Below are positions 48,151-57,545 of a stretch of DNA of 64,000 nucleotides, piece by piece. Below the pieces are notes generated by a model. The model saw only the letters and a list, made by a program, of their open reading frames with translations, was not told the DNA's origin and made no database searches. Within the stretch, counting starts at the first letter, position 1. Each line of letters opens with the position of its first letter. Source of the DNA: Pseudochelatococcus lubricantis (GTDB taxonomy: Bacteria > Pseudomonadota > Alphaproteobacteria > Rhizobiales > Beijerinckiaceae); contig NZ_JAASQI010000001.1 in NCBI RefSeq assembly GCF_011762225.1, forward strand, positions 186,001 through 250,000, written 5' to 3'. The position numbers and the translations under genes are program-made.

Positions 48151-49662
48151 ATGACAAGACGCATAGGTGTCGCCGGTTTTCTTCATGAGACGAACACGTT
48201 CGCCCCGTCTCCGGCGCGTATGGGCGATTTCATTCAGGGCGGAGGCTACATGCCGTTCGCCCGCGGCGCGGACGTGATCGTGCGTTCGCGCGGCATCAAC
48301 CTCGGCATCGCGGGCGCCATCGCCTACGCGCAGGAGCAGGGATGGGAGGTCGTGCCGGTGCTGTGGGCGGGGGCGATCCCCTCCGCCCCCGTCGAGGCCG
48401 CTGCCTACGAGGCGATCGCCGGCGAGATCGTCGCCGGCATCCGTGACGCCGGCCCGCTGGACGGCGTTTTCCTCGACCTGCACGGCGCCATGGTCGCGGA
48501 GCACGAGGACGACGGGGAAGGCGTGCTCCTTTCGCGCGTGCGGGAAGCGATAGGCCCGCGGGTGCCCGTCGCGGTTGCGCTCGACCTGCACGGCAACATC
48601 ACCGCGCGCATGTTCGAGGCGGCGGACGCCATGGTCGGCTTTCGCACCTATCCGCATATCGACATGGCCGACACCGGCCGGCGCGCGGCGGCAGTCCTCG
48701 GCGAGCTGATGGAACGGCCGCAGCCGTGGTTCAAGGCCATTCGCCGCCTCGATTACCTCATCCCGATCGCGTGGCAATGCACGAGCGAGGAGCCCGCAAA
48801 AGGGCTCTACGCCCGCACCGTGGCGCAGGAAAGGGACGGGCAGGTGACGTCCAGTTCGCTCTTCACCGGGTTCCCGGCAGCCGATTTTCCCGAATGCGGC
48901 CCGGTGGTCGTGACCTACGGCCGCTCCGAGACAGCGGTCGAGGCAGCCGCCGACGCGCTGCACGACGCAGTCCTCGCCGCGGAGCCGGCATTCGCCGGCA
49001 CGTCCTACGAACCAGACGCGGGGGTACGCGCGGCGATGGAGATCGCCCGCACGGCCACGCGGCCCGTCATCATCGCCGATACACAGGACAATCCCGGCGC
49101 CGGCGGCGACTCCGACACCACCGGCATGTTGCGGGCACTGGTGGCGTGTGGCGCGCGGGCGGCGGCGCTCGGGTGCCTCTTCGATCCGGAGGCGGCGAAG
49201 GCAGCGCATGCCGCCGGAGAAGGAGCACAGGTCACGCTTGCGCTCGGCGGCCGCTCCGGCGTGCCGGGCGACGCGCCGTTCGTCGGCACCTTCACGGTCG
49301 AGCGCCTTTCGGACGGGAACGTCGTCGCGCCGGGCCCCTACTACGGTGGGGCGCATATGCGAATGGGCCCCTCAGCCGCGCTGCGCATCGACGACATCCG
49401 CGTCGTCGTCGTCTCGCACAAGGCGCAGATGGCCGACCGGGCGCTCTACCGCATGGTCGGCATCGAGCCCGAGCGGCAGGCGATCCTCGTCAACAAGAGT
49501 TCGGTGCATTTCCGCGCGGACTTCGATCCCATCGCGGAAACCATCCTGGTATGCACCGCGCCCGGCCCCATGCCGCTCAGCCCCGCCGTGCTCGCCTGGA
49601 AGCGGCTCCGGCCCGGCATCCGGCTGGAACCTCTCGGCCGGCCGTTTTCGCCGGCGGCATAA
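48151..49662 (+). CDS. M81 family metallopeptidase (MlrC-like)
   Basis: A 503-residue protein of the MlrC family, named from microcystin degradation in Sphingomonas where MlrC cuts the linear products. The N-terminus IGVAGFLHETNTFAPSPA carries the HETNTF motif with probable zinc ligands; FLDLHGAMVAEHEDDGEG (near 110), ALDLHGNITARMF (near 145) and the C-terminal domain motif DNPGAGGDSDTTGMLRAL (near 310) are present. I chose the ATG at 48151, which begins the conserved core; a GTG at 48121 and an ATG at 48142 are in frame. It opens the peptide-catabolic operon. Confidence 0.9.
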   Translation: MTRRIGVAGFLHETNTFAPSPARMGDFIQGGGYMPFARGADVIVRSRGINLGIAGAIAYAQEQGWEVVPVLWAGAIPSAPVEAAAYEAIAGEIVAGIRDAGPLDGVFLDLHGAMVAEHEDDGEGVLLSRVREAIGPRVPVAVALDLHGNITARMFEAADAMVGFRTYPHIDMADTGRRAAAVLGELMERPQPWFKAIRRLDYLIPIAWQCTSEEPAKGLYARTVAQERDGQVTSSSLFTGFPAADFPECGPVVVTYGRSETAVEAAADALHDAVLAAEPAFAGTSYEPDAGVRAAMEIARTATRPVIIADTQDNPGAGGDSDTTGMLRALVACGARAAALGCLFDPEAAKAAHAAGEGAQVTLALGGRSGVPGDAPFVGTFTVERLSDGNVVAPGPYYGGAHMRMGPSAALRIDDIRVVVVSHKAQMADRALYRMVGIEPERQAILVNKSSVHFRADFDPIAETILVCTAPGPMPLSPAVLAWKRLRPGIRLEPLGRPFSPAA

Positions 49663-49784
49663 CCTCGGCAGGCGTCGGCGTTTCCGGGAGGTAACGGCCT
49701 CCTGAAACTGTCTTCAGCCTCCGCAGCAACGTCAATATAAAACATGACAAACGAAAATCATGTTCTCCAGAGGGATAAAAAACC

Positions 49785-51455
49785 ATGTCTATTATCGGTC
49801 AGGAAAGAATTGTATCAGCAACGCATTGTATTGACGACGAAGTACATGCCAGGCGTCCGGCGAGGCGCGGTCTCCGGCCGCGCGCGCTGCTGAGCAGCCT
49901 CGCGCTCCCGGTGCTGATGCTGGTCGCAGGGTTTTCGGCGGCGCCCGCCTCCGCCCGGACAGTGACCGCCGTGATGCACTCAGACCTGCGCGTCCTCGAT
50001 CCGGTCATCACCACCGCGCATATCACCCGTGACCACGCCTACATGATCTACGACGTGCTGATCGCGGTCGACGAGAATTTCAAGCCGCAGCCGCAGATGG
50101 CGGACTGGCAGGTATCCGGCGACGGCAAGGTCTACACCTTCACGCTGCGCGACGGCCTGAAATTCCATGACGGCGCCCCCGTGACGGCGGCGGACGCGGT
50201 CGCCTCCCTCCAGCGCTGGGCCAAGCGCGATGCGGGCGGCCAGCTCATCATGGACATTACGGCGTCGCTCGAAGCCAAGGACGACAAGACGCTGGTGTGG
50301 ACGCTCGACAAGCCTTTCCCGCCGCTGCTCGACACCATCGCCAAACAGTCGGCGCTGCCGCCCTTCATCATGCCGGCGCGCATCGCGGAGACCCCGGCGG
50401 ACACCGCCATCAAGGAGCATATCGGCTCCGGCCCCTTCAAGTTCGTGCCGGAGGAGTTCCAGCCGGGCGTCGGCGTCTCCTACGTCAAGAACACGGACTA
50501 CGTGCCGCGCAGCGAACCGGCGAGTTGGCTCGCGGGCGGCAAGGTCGTGAATGTCGACAAGGTGCGGTGGCTCACCATGACCGACGGCCAGACCGCCGTC
50601 AACGCGCTCGCCAGCGGCGAGATCGACTACATAGAGCAGGTTCCGGTCGATCTCGCACCGCTCCTCGACGGCGATGACAAGGTGGTGCTCGAACTGCGCG
50701 ACCCGCTCGGATACCAGACGATGGGCCGGCTCAACTTCAAGCACCCGCCGTTCGACAACCAGAAGATCCGCCAGGCCGCCCTGCTCGCGCTCTCTCAGGA
50801 GCCGGTGCTGGCGACGATGATGGGCGATCCGAAGTTCTACAAGCCCTGCGGCGCGATCTTCGGCTGCGGCACGCCGCTCGCGTCCGAGGCCGGGGCCGAG
50901 ACGCTCATCGCCAAGGGCGACCCCGAGCGCGCGAAGGCGCTGCTCAAGGAGGCGGGCTACGACAATACGCCCGTCGTGCTGATGCAGCCGACCGACGTCT
51001 CCAGCCTCACGGCCCAGCCCGTGGTCGCGGCCCAGCTGCTGCGCGCCGCCGGCTTCAATGTCGACATGCAGCCGATGGACTGGCAGACGCTGGTCGGCCG
51101 GCGCGCTTCCCAGGCGGCGCCAAAGGACGGCGGCTGGAACGTCTTCTTCACCAATTGGCAGATCCCGGAAATCGCCGGCCCGTTGAACAACGTGATGCTG
51201 AACGGGCGCGGCGACACGGCCTGGTTCGGCTGGCCGCAGGATGCCGAGATCGAGAAGCTGAAGCAGGAGTTCATCGCGGCGGCGACGCCGGAGGACCAGG
51301 CGAAGGTTGCTGCGCGGATCCAGGCCCACGCCATGGAGAATGTCCTCTACATCCCCCTCGGCGAGTACAACCCGCCCCAGGCGCGGCGCGCCAGCGTGAC
51401 GGACATGATCCGCGCGCCGATCCCGGTGTTCTGGAACCTCAACAAGGCGGAATGA
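49785..51455 (+). CDS. Dipeptide-type ABC transporter substrate-binding protein
   Basis: A periplasmic solute receptor (family 5, DppA/OppA-like) of 556 residues. The start is unusually long: about 35 polar and basic residues (DDEVHARRPARRGLRPRA) precede the hydrophobic core LLSSLALPVLMLVAGFSAAPASA, so either the signal peptide is extended or the true start is downstream; no better start codon is visible in frame. The mature part has TVTAVMHSDLRVLDPVITTA, YTFTLRDGLKFHDGAPVTAAD and other family motifs. The ATG has a gaggga sequence 9 bases upstream. An inverted repeat AACATGA-N10-TCATGTT lies at 49741-49764. Confidence 0.92.
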   Translation: MSIIGQERIVSATHCIDDEVHARRPARRGLRPRALLSSLALPVLMLVAGFSAAPASARTVTAVMHSDLRVLDPVITTAHITRDHAYMIYDVLIAVDENFKPQPQMADWQVSGDGKVYTFTLRDGLKFHDGAPVTAADAVASLQRWAKRDAGGQLIMDITASLEAKDDKTLVWTLDKPFPPLLDTIAKQSALPPFIMPARIAETPADTAIKEHIGSGPFKFVPEEFQPGVGVSYVKNTDYVPRSEPASWLAGGKVVNVDKVRWLTMTDGQTAVNALASGEIDYIEQVPVDLAPLLDGDDKVVLELRDPLGYQTMGRLNFKHPPFDNQKIRQAALLALSQEPVLATMMGDPKFYKPCGAIFGCGTPLASEAGAETLIAKGDPERAKALLKEAGYDNTPVVLMQPTDVSSLTAQPVVAAQLLRAAGFNVDMQPMDWQTLVGRRASQAAPKDGGWNVFFTNWQIPEIAGPLNNVMLNGRGDTAWFGWPQDAEIEKLKQEFIAAATPEDQAKVAARIQAHAMENVLYIPLGEYNPPQARRASVTDMIRAPIPVFWNLNKAE

Positions 51456-51527
51456 ACCGCCCCCGTCCAGCACGGGCGGCGTCGCGCTCGGCGCGGCGCC
51501 AATAACAACCGGCCCCCTCCCTGACAA

Positions 51528-51557
51528 CCCGGACAGCGGCAAGCCGCCACGTCCGGG
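51528..51557 (+). repeat. Hairpin between binding-protein and permease genes
   Basis: CCCGGAC (51528-51534) pairs with GTCCGGG (51551-51557), and inside it GCGGC (51536-51540) pairs with GCCGC (51543-51547). It lies in the 206-base gap after the receptor gene, has no T-run, and probably stabilises the receptor message. I see no gene in the rest of the gap. Confidence 0.55.
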
Positions 51558-51661
51558 AACGGGACGGTTATGGCCGGAAGGAGGAAAAGGCCGGCGGGAA
51601 CGCCGGACGTGTCCCGGGCGGGTCTCCCCCTTCAACAACCATTCGGCGAGCGAGGATCGAC

Positions 51662-52603
51662 ATGCTGGCCTACATTCTCAAACGGATCGCTGCCGTCATT
51701 CCCGTCATGTTGCTGGTCGCGGTGTTCGTGTTCCTGCTGCTGCGTCTCACCCCCGGTGACCCGGCTGCGATCATCGCGGGCGATGCCGCGACCCCCGCCC
51801 AACTGGAGCGCATCCGCGAGGCCATGGGGCTCAACCAGCCGATCCATATCCAGTTCATCACCTGGATGGGCGCGCTGTTGCAGGGGGACCTCGGCGTCTC
51901 TCTCATCTCGGGCGTGCCGGTCATCGATATGATGAGCCAGCGCCTTGGGCCGACCATTTCCATCGCGCTGCTCACCATCACCATTTCCGTCGTCCTCGCC
52001 ATCCCCATGGGCGTGGCGGCGGCGTGGCGGCGGCGCTCCTGGATCGACTACTGCGTCATGAGCTTCTCCGTGCTGGGCTTCTCGATGCCCGTGTTCCTGG
52101 TCGGCTATCTCCTGCTGCTGCTGTTCGCGGTGAACCTCGGCTGGCTGCCGGTGCAGGGCTTCACGCCCATCAGCAAGGGGATCGTGCCGTTTCTCGAACG
52201 GGCCATCCTGCCGGCGCTGACGCTGGCCTCGATCTACATCGCGCTCATCGCCCGCATGACGCGCGCCAGCATGCTGGAGGTGCTGGGCGAGGACTATGTG
52301 CGCACGGCGCGCGCCAAGGGCGCGGGAGAACGGCGCGTGCTGTTCATCCACGCGCTGCGCAACGCCGCCATTCCCATCGTCACGATTGTCGGCACCGGCT
52401 TCGCGCTGCTGATTTCCGGCGTCGTCGTCACCGAGAGCATCTTCAACATCCCGGGAATCGGCCGCCTGACGGTGGATGCGGTGCTGGCGCGGGACTACCC
52501 CGTCATCCAGGCCATGATCCTGCTGACGAGCGCGATCTACGTCCTGATCAATCTGCTCATCGACATTTCCTACACCATTTTCGATCCGAGGATCCGTTAC
52601 TGA
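51662..52603 (+). CDS. dppB: Dipeptide-type ABC permease (DppB)
   Basis: The first pore subunit of a peptide importer; 313 residues with six hydrophobic segments. It has the DppB start MLAYILKRIAAVIPVMLLV, the LTPGDPAAIIAG motif, and the EAA loop LGEDYVRTARAKGAGERRVL near residue 215. The stop codon overlaps the next start as TGATG, so the two permeases are co-translated. Confidence 0.94.
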   Translation: MLAYILKRIAAVIPVMLLVAVFVFLLLRLTPGDPAAIIAGDAATPAQLERIREAMGLNQPIHIQFITWMGALLQGDLGVSLISGVPVIDMMSQRLGPTISIALLTITISVVLAIPMGVAAAWRRRSWIDYCVMSFSVLGFSMPVFLVGYLLLLLFAVNLGWLPVQGFTPISKGIVPFLERAILPALTLASIYIALIARMTRASMLEVLGEDYVRTARAKGAGERRVLFIHALRNAAIPIVTIVGTGFALLISGVVVTESIFNIPGIGRLTVDAVLARDYPVIQAMILLTSAIYVLINLLIDISYTIFDPRIRY

Positions 52604-53484
52604 TGGCCCAGACAACCCGCCCCTCCGGGATGCGATCCATCCTGCGCTTCCTGCCGCTGCCGCGTGTGGCGGCCCTCGGGATCGGTCCGACCATCGCCGC
52701 CGTCGTGCTGCTCCTCATCATCGTCGTGACGATCCTGTCGCCGTGGCTGGCGCCGCACGACCCCATGGCCATGTCGCCGCTCCAACGGCTGAAGCCCGCG
52801 AGTGCCGACTATATCCTCGGCACCGACGCCTACGGCCGCGACCTCCTCTCCCGCGTCATCATCGGCGGCCGCATATCGCTGTTCATCGGCATCGCGGCGG
52901 CGGCGGTCAGCGTGGCGCTCGGCGTGCTGATCGGCCTGGTGGCCGGCTTCTTCCGCGGGGCCGACGCCGTCATCATGCGCATGATGGACGCGCTGATGGC
53001 CATGCCCTCGATCCTCATCGCCATTGCCCTCGTGGCGCTGAATGGCCCGAGCATCGGCTCCGTCGTCGCGGCGATCACCGTTCCGGAAATACCCCGCGTC
53101 GTGCGCCTGGTGCGCGCCGTGATCCTGACGGCACGCGAGGAGCCCTATGTCGAGGCCGCGGCGGCGCTGGGATCGAGCACGTTCAAGATCCTGTTCCAGC
53201 ACCTGCTGCCGAACACGATGGCGCCGATGATCGTGCAGGGCACGTATATCGTCGCATCCGCCATCCTGACCGAGGCGATCCTCTCGTTCCTCGGCGCGGG
53301 CGTCAGCACCGAGATCCCGACCTGGGGCAACATCATGGCGGAAGGGCGCACCTTCTTCCGCATCAAGCCCTCGCTGGTGCTGTGGCCGGGGCTGATGCTG
53401 ACGCTGTGCATCCTCTCGATCAACCTGCTCGGCGACGCCGTACGCGATACGCTCGATCCCCGTCTCAAAATGCGCGAGGGCTGA
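52603..53484 (+). CDS. dppC: Dipeptide-type ABC permease (DppC)
   Basis: The second pore subunit; 293 residues. It has an N-terminal helix near 25-45, the family segment LGTDAYGRDLLSRVIIGGRI near residue 72 and the EAA loop AREEPYVEAAAALGSSTFKI near residue 185. It starts within the stop of dppB and is followed 3 bases later by the ATPase gene. Confidence 0.94.
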   Translation: MAQTTRPSGMRSILRFLPLPRVAALGIGPTIAAVVLLLIIVVTILSPWLAPHDPMAMSPLQRLKPASADYILGTDAYGRDLLSRVIIGGRISLFIGIAAAAVSVALGVLIGLVAGFFRGADAVIMRMMDALMAMPSILIAIALVALNGPSIGSVVAAITVPEIPRVVRLVRAVILTAREEPYVEAAAALGSSTFKILFQHLLPNTMAPMIVQGTYIVASAILTEAILSFLGAGVSTEIPTWGNIMAEGRTFFRIKPSLVLWPGLMLTLCILSINLLGDAVRDTLDPRLKMREG

Positions 53485-53487
53485 GGC

Positions 53488-55149
53488 ATGAAACTGCGCA
53501 ACCGCGACTTTTCCGGCGCCCCCGTCGTGCTCGACATCGAGAACCTCGTGGTCGGCCTGGCCCACACGTCGAAAAACGAACCATTCCTGCACGGCATCTC
53601 GCTGCGCATCCGCAAGGGGGAGACACTCTGCCTCGTCGGCGAATCCGGCTCGGGCAAGTCCGTCACCTCCCTCGCCACCATGGGGCTGCTGCCGAAGGGC
53701 TCGCTCGCCGTGCGTTCCGGACGCATCTCGCTTTCGGGCGAGAACCTGCTCTCGCTCGGCGAGGCGCAGATGCGGGAGATGCGCGCCACGCGACTGTCCA
53801 TGATCTTCCAGGAGCCGATGACCGCCCTCAACCCGGTCATGCCGGTCGGCCGGCAGATCACCGAAGTCCTCGACCTCCACACCCGGCTCGGCAAGGACGA
53901 AAAACGCGCCCGCGTGCTCGACATCATGCGGCAGGTGCACCTGCCCGACGTCGAACGCATTTACCGCTCGTTCCCGCATCAGCTTTCCGGCGGGCAGCGC
54001 CAGCGCATCATGATCGCCATGGCGCTGATCCTCGAACCCGTCCTGCTCATCGCCGACGAGCCGACAACCGCGCTCGACGTCACGACCCAGAAGCAGATCC
54101 TCTCGCTGATCACCGAATTGCAGGAGAAGCACGGCACGGCCGTGCTGTTCATCACCCACGACATGGGCGTGGTGGCCGAGATCGCCGATTCCGTCTGCGT
54201 CATGCGGCATGGGCGGGTGGTGGAAAGCGGCCCGATCGGAGATATCCTGCGCACCCCGCGGGAACCCTACACGCGCGACCTGCTCGACGCCATCCCCGGC
54301 CTGACGCCCCGCGTGCCCCGCCCGGAGCCGAAGGAGCCGCCGGTCATGGAGGTGAGCGACCTCGGCAAGACCTATCATGCCGGCTCGCTGTTCAACCGGC
54401 GGCCGCCGGTGAAGGCCGCGCAAGGCGTCACTTTCACGCTGAAGCGCGGCCGCACGCTCGGCATCGTGGGCGAATCCGGCTCCGGCAAGTCGACGGTCGC
54501 GCGCTCGATCATGCGCCTCATCGACCCCACCGAGGGGCATGTTTTCCTTGAGGGCCACGACATCGCCTATCTGCCCCACCCGCAGCTCAGGCGCCATCGC
54601 AAGCACCTGCAGGTGGTGTTCCAGGACCCCTTCCGCTCGCTCAATCCGCGCTGGACCATCGAGAAGAGCCTCACCGAAGGCCCGCTCAACTACGGCATCA
54701 GCCGGGACGAAGCTGTCGCGGAGGCGCGACGCCTGCTCAAGATCGTCTCGCTGCCCGAGGACGCCCTGAACCGCTACCCGCACCAGTTCTCGGGCGGACA
54801 GCGCCAGCGCATCGCCATCGCCCGCGCGGTCGCGCTGCGTCCGGACGTGCTGGTCGCGGACGAGGCCGTCTCCGCCCTCGACGTGTCCGTGCAGGCGCAG
54901 GTTCTCGACCTGCTCGCGGAACTGCAGCAAGCGGTCGGCATCGCCATCATCTTCATCACCCACGACCTGCGCGTCGCCGCCCAGATCTGCGACGACGTCA
55001 TCGTCATGCAGCGCGGTGTCGTCGTGGAACAGGGACCGGCCGCCGAGGTGCTCGCGCATCCCCGCCACGAGTACACCCGGACGCTCATCGACGCGGCGCC
55101 GGGGCGCTTCTGGGATTTCGCCGGCCGTCGCTATCTGGAAGCCAGCTAA
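53488..55149 (+). CDS. Fused dipeptide-type ABC ATPase (DppD-DppF in one chain)
   Basis: A 553-residue protein holding both nucleotide-binding domains of a peptide importer. Domain 1 (about 10-265) has GESGSGKSVTSLATMG, LSGGQRQRIMIAMAL and LLIADEPTTALDVTT. Domain 2 (about 285-540) has GESGSGKSTVARSIM, FSGGQRQRIAIARAV and LVADEAVSALDVS. Each domain ends with the oligopeptide-type C-terminal region (REPYTRDLLDAIPG, HEYTRTLIDAAPG). Both ATP sites look intact. It completes the importer with the genes at 49785, 51662 and 52603. Confidence 0.94.
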   Translation: MKLRNRDFSGAPVVLDIENLVVGLAHTSKNEPFLHGISLRIRKGETLCLVGESGSGKSVTSLATMGLLPKGSLAVRSGRISLSGENLLSLGEAQMREMRATRLSMIFQEPMTALNPVMPVGRQITEVLDLHTRLGKDEKRARVLDIMRQVHLPDVERIYRSFPHQLSGGQRQRIMIAMALILEPVLLIADEPTTALDVTTQKQILSLITELQEKHGTAVLFITHDMGVVAEIADSVCVMRHGRVVESGPIGDILRTPREPYTRDLLDAIPGLTPRVPRPEPKEPPVMEVSDLGKTYHAGSLFNRRPPVKAAQGVTFTLKRGRTLGIVGESGSGKSTVARSIMRLIDPTEGHVFLEGHDIAYLPHPQLRRHRKHLQVVFQDPFRSLNPRWTIEKSLTEGPLNYGISRDEAVAEARRLLKIVSLPEDALNRYPHQFSGGQRQRIAIARAVALRPDVLVADEAVSALDVSVQAQVLDLLAELQQAVGIAIIFITHDLRVAAQICDDVIVMQRGVVVEQGPAAEVLAHPRHEYTRTLIDAAPGRFWDFAGRRYLEAS

Positions 55150-55172
55150 CATGAGAAACAGAGGGCCAGCAT

Positions 55173-56366
55173 ATGCCTGTCATTCCCGCGATACATGAAC
55201 GGTCGGCCGATCTCCTTTCGATCTTCGAGGACCTGCACCGGCACCCGGAACTCGGCTTCGAGGAAAGCCGCACCGCCGCCGTCGTCGCGGACAAACTGCG
55301 CTCGTGGGGGTTCGACGAGGTCCACACCGGCATCGGCACGACCGGCGTCGTCGGCATCCTGCACGGCCGGGGGACGCGCGGTGGCGCCGGCAATCGCCGC
55401 GTGGGCGTGCGGGCCGACATGGACGCGCTGCCGATCGAGGAGGCGTCCGGCGTCGCCTACACTTCCGGTAACCCCGGCAGGATGCACGCCTGCGGACACG
55501 ACGGCCACACCACGATGCTGCTCGGCGCCGCGCAATATCTCGCCGCCAGCCGGGGCTTCGCCGGCACCGCCGTCTTCGTCTTCCAGCCCGCCGAAGAAGG
55601 GCTAGGCGGCGCGCGGCGCATGCTGCAGGAGGGATTGTTCGAACGCTTTCCCTGCGACGAGATATACGGCATGCACAACCAGCCGACCGGCAAGCCCGGC
55701 CATGCCACGCTGCGCAAGGGCGCGGCACTGGCCGGCGCCTCGTTCTTCGACATCCATCTCCGGGGCCGGGGCAGCCATGCCGCCATGCCTCATCAGGCGC
55801 GCGACGTGCTGGTGATCGGCGCCTACCTCATCCAGCAGTTGCAGAGCATCGTCAGCCGGAACGTGCGCGCCACGGATGCGTGCGTGGTCTCCTGCACGCA
55901 GTTCCACACCGGTTCTGCGTACAACGTCATCCCGGAAACGGCCACGATCACAGGCACGATCCGCTTCTTCAGCACCGACGTGCGGGACCTCGTCCAGTCG
56001 CGCATGCGCGCCATCTGCGAGGGCCTCGCCCTTGGCCACGGCATCGCCATCGACGTCGCCTTCCATGAGATCTTCGACGTGCTGCTCAACGACGCCGAAC
56101 TCTCCGATGCCTATCTGGCGGCCGCCGCCGACGTGGTGGGCGCCGGGAACGTCGCCGAGGAAGATGCGCCCTTCATGGGCAGCGAGGACTTCGCGGACAT
56201 GCTGCGGCGCGTGCCGGGCAGCTACCTCAATCTCGGCCACGCCGGGACCGTTCCCCTGCATAACCCCGCGTTCGTGCTGGATCCCGACATCCTTCCCGTC
56301 GGCGCCTCCATCTACGCGCGCATCATCGAAACCCGATTGCCCATCGACAAGGAACCGACGGCATGA
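55173..56366 (+). CDS. M20 amidohydrolase (hippurate hydrolase type)
   Basis: A 397-residue zinc amidohydrolase of the M20D group, which cuts N-acyl amino acids. It has LHRHPELGFEESRTAAVVAD at about residue 19, VRADMDALPIEEASGVAY, HACGHDGHTTMLLGAA near 110, the catalytic glutamate in QPAEEGLGGARRML near 143, and FMGSEDFADML near 335. These match HipO/AbgB-like enzymes. Its end overlaps the following M20 gene by 4 bases, and it follows the ATPase gene by 23 bases, so it belongs to the importer operon and acts on the imported compound in the cytoplasm. Confidence 0.92.
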   Translation: MPVIPAIHERSADLLSIFEDLHRHPELGFEESRTAAVVADKLRSWGFDEVHTGIGTTGVVGILHGRGTRGGAGNRRVGVRADMDALPIEEASGVAYTSGNPGRMHACGHDGHTTMLLGAAQYLAASRGFAGTAVFVFQPAEEGLGGARRMLQEGLFERFPCDEIYGMHNQPTGKPGHATLRKGAALAGASFFDIHLRGRGSHAAMPHQARDVLVIGAYLIQQLQSIVSRNVRATDACVVSCTQFHTGSAYNVIPETATITGTIRFFSTDVRDLVQSRMRAICEGLALGHGIAIDVAFHEIFDVLLNDAELSDAYLAAAADVVGAGNVAEEDAPFMGSEDFADMLRRVPGSYLNLGHAGTVPLHNPAFVLDPDILPVGASIYARIIETRLPIDKEPTA

Positions 56367-57496
56367 GCGCCCTCAATCTTCCCTTCGACATCGACGACAT
56401 GGTGAACCGGCTGCGGCCCTGGATCACGTGTGAAAGCCCCACGTTCGACGCCGCCGCCGTCGACCGCATGATGGACGTCGCCGCCTTCGACTTCGCGACG
56501 GCCGGTGCGCATGTCGAGCGCATCCCGGGGCGCCTGGGCTACGGCGGGTCGCTGCGCGCGCGCTTCCCCCACCGGGACTTCGGCGCGCCGGGCATCCTCG
56601 TCTCGGGCCACCTCGACACCGTGCACCCCGTCGGCACCTTGGAGAAGCTGCCCTTCCGCCGGGAGGGGGACCTTTGCTACGGCCCCGGCATCCAGGACAT
56701 GAAGGCGGGCAATTTCGTCGCCTTCGAGGCAATCCGCCAGCTCGTGCGCGCCGCCCTGGTAACGCCGCTTCCCGTCACCTTCCTGCTCACTCCCGACGAA
56801 GAGGTGGGCACGCCCTCGACGCGCGAGTTGATTGAACAGGAAGCCTTGAAGAACCGCTACGTCCTCGTTCCCGAGCCCGCGCTGGCCGACGGCGGCGCAG
56901 TCACCGGCCGCTATGCCATCGCCCGCTACAACCTGCGGACCACCGGCCGCCCGAGCCACGCGGGCGCCGCTTTGGCGGAGGGGCGCTCGGCCATCGCCCG
57001 CATGGCGCAGAAGATACTTGAAATCGAGGCGATGACGACCGACGACTGCACCTTCAGCGTTGGCGTCGTTCATGCCGGGCAATGGGTGAACTGCGTCTCT
57101 TCCTCGTGCGAGGCCGAAGCGCTGAGCATGGCGAAGAAGCAGGAGGATCTGGACCGGGGCGTCGAGCGCATGCTCGCGCTGGCGGGCGAAGCCGGCGATG
57201 TCGTCTTCGAGGTGACGCGCGGCGTCACGCGGCCGGTGTGGGAGCCGGACCAGCCGGGCACGATGGCGCTCCACGCCGTCGCACGCGACATCGCCCGGGA
57301 AATCGGCTTCGAGCTTACCCATGCGAGCGCCGGCGGCGGCTCGGACGGCAATTTCACCGGCGCGCTCGGCATTCCCACTCTCGACTCGATCGGCGTTCGC
57401 GGCGCGGGCCTGCATACGCTCAACGAGCATATCGAGGTCGCGAGCCTGCGCGAGCGCGCGCAGCTCTTCGCGGGCCTGTTCACACGCCTGCGGTAA
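56363..57496 (+). CDS. M20 peptidase (glutamate carboxypeptidase-like)
   Basis: A 377-residue M20A-type metallopeptidase like CPG2, which removes C-terminal acidic residues from N-acylated substrates. Zinc ligands appear in VSGHLDTVHPVG near residue 78 and GPGIQDMKAGN near 111, the catalytic glutamate in LTPDEEVGTPSTRELIE near 145, and the last histidine in GLHTLNEHIEVASL near 360. The GGGSDGNFTGALG motif is present. It has no signal peptide. Its start codon overlaps the stop of the first M20 gene (ATGA). Confidence 0.92.
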   Translation: MSALNLPFDIDDMVNRLRPWITCESPTFDAAAVDRMMDVAAFDFATAGAHVERIPGRLGYGGSLRARFPHRDFGAPGILVSGHLDTVHPVGTLEKLPFRREGDLCYGPGIQDMKAGNFVAFEAIRQLVRAALVTPLPVTFLLTPDEEVGTPSTRELIEQEALKNRYVLVPEPALADGGAVTGRYAIARYNLRTTGRPSHAGAALAEGRSAIARMAQKILEIEAMTTDDCTFSVGVVHAGQWVNCVSSSCEAEALSMAKKQEDLDRGVERMLALAGEAGDVVFEVTRGVTRPVWEPDQPGTMALHAVARDIAREIGFELTHASAGGGSDGNFTGALGIPTLDSIGVRGAGLHTLNEHIEVASLRERAQLFAGLFTRLR

Positions 57497-57545
57497 CGCG
57501 GCCGGACCACGACACGGCGCGCCCCTCAAGAAGGATGAACCAGCC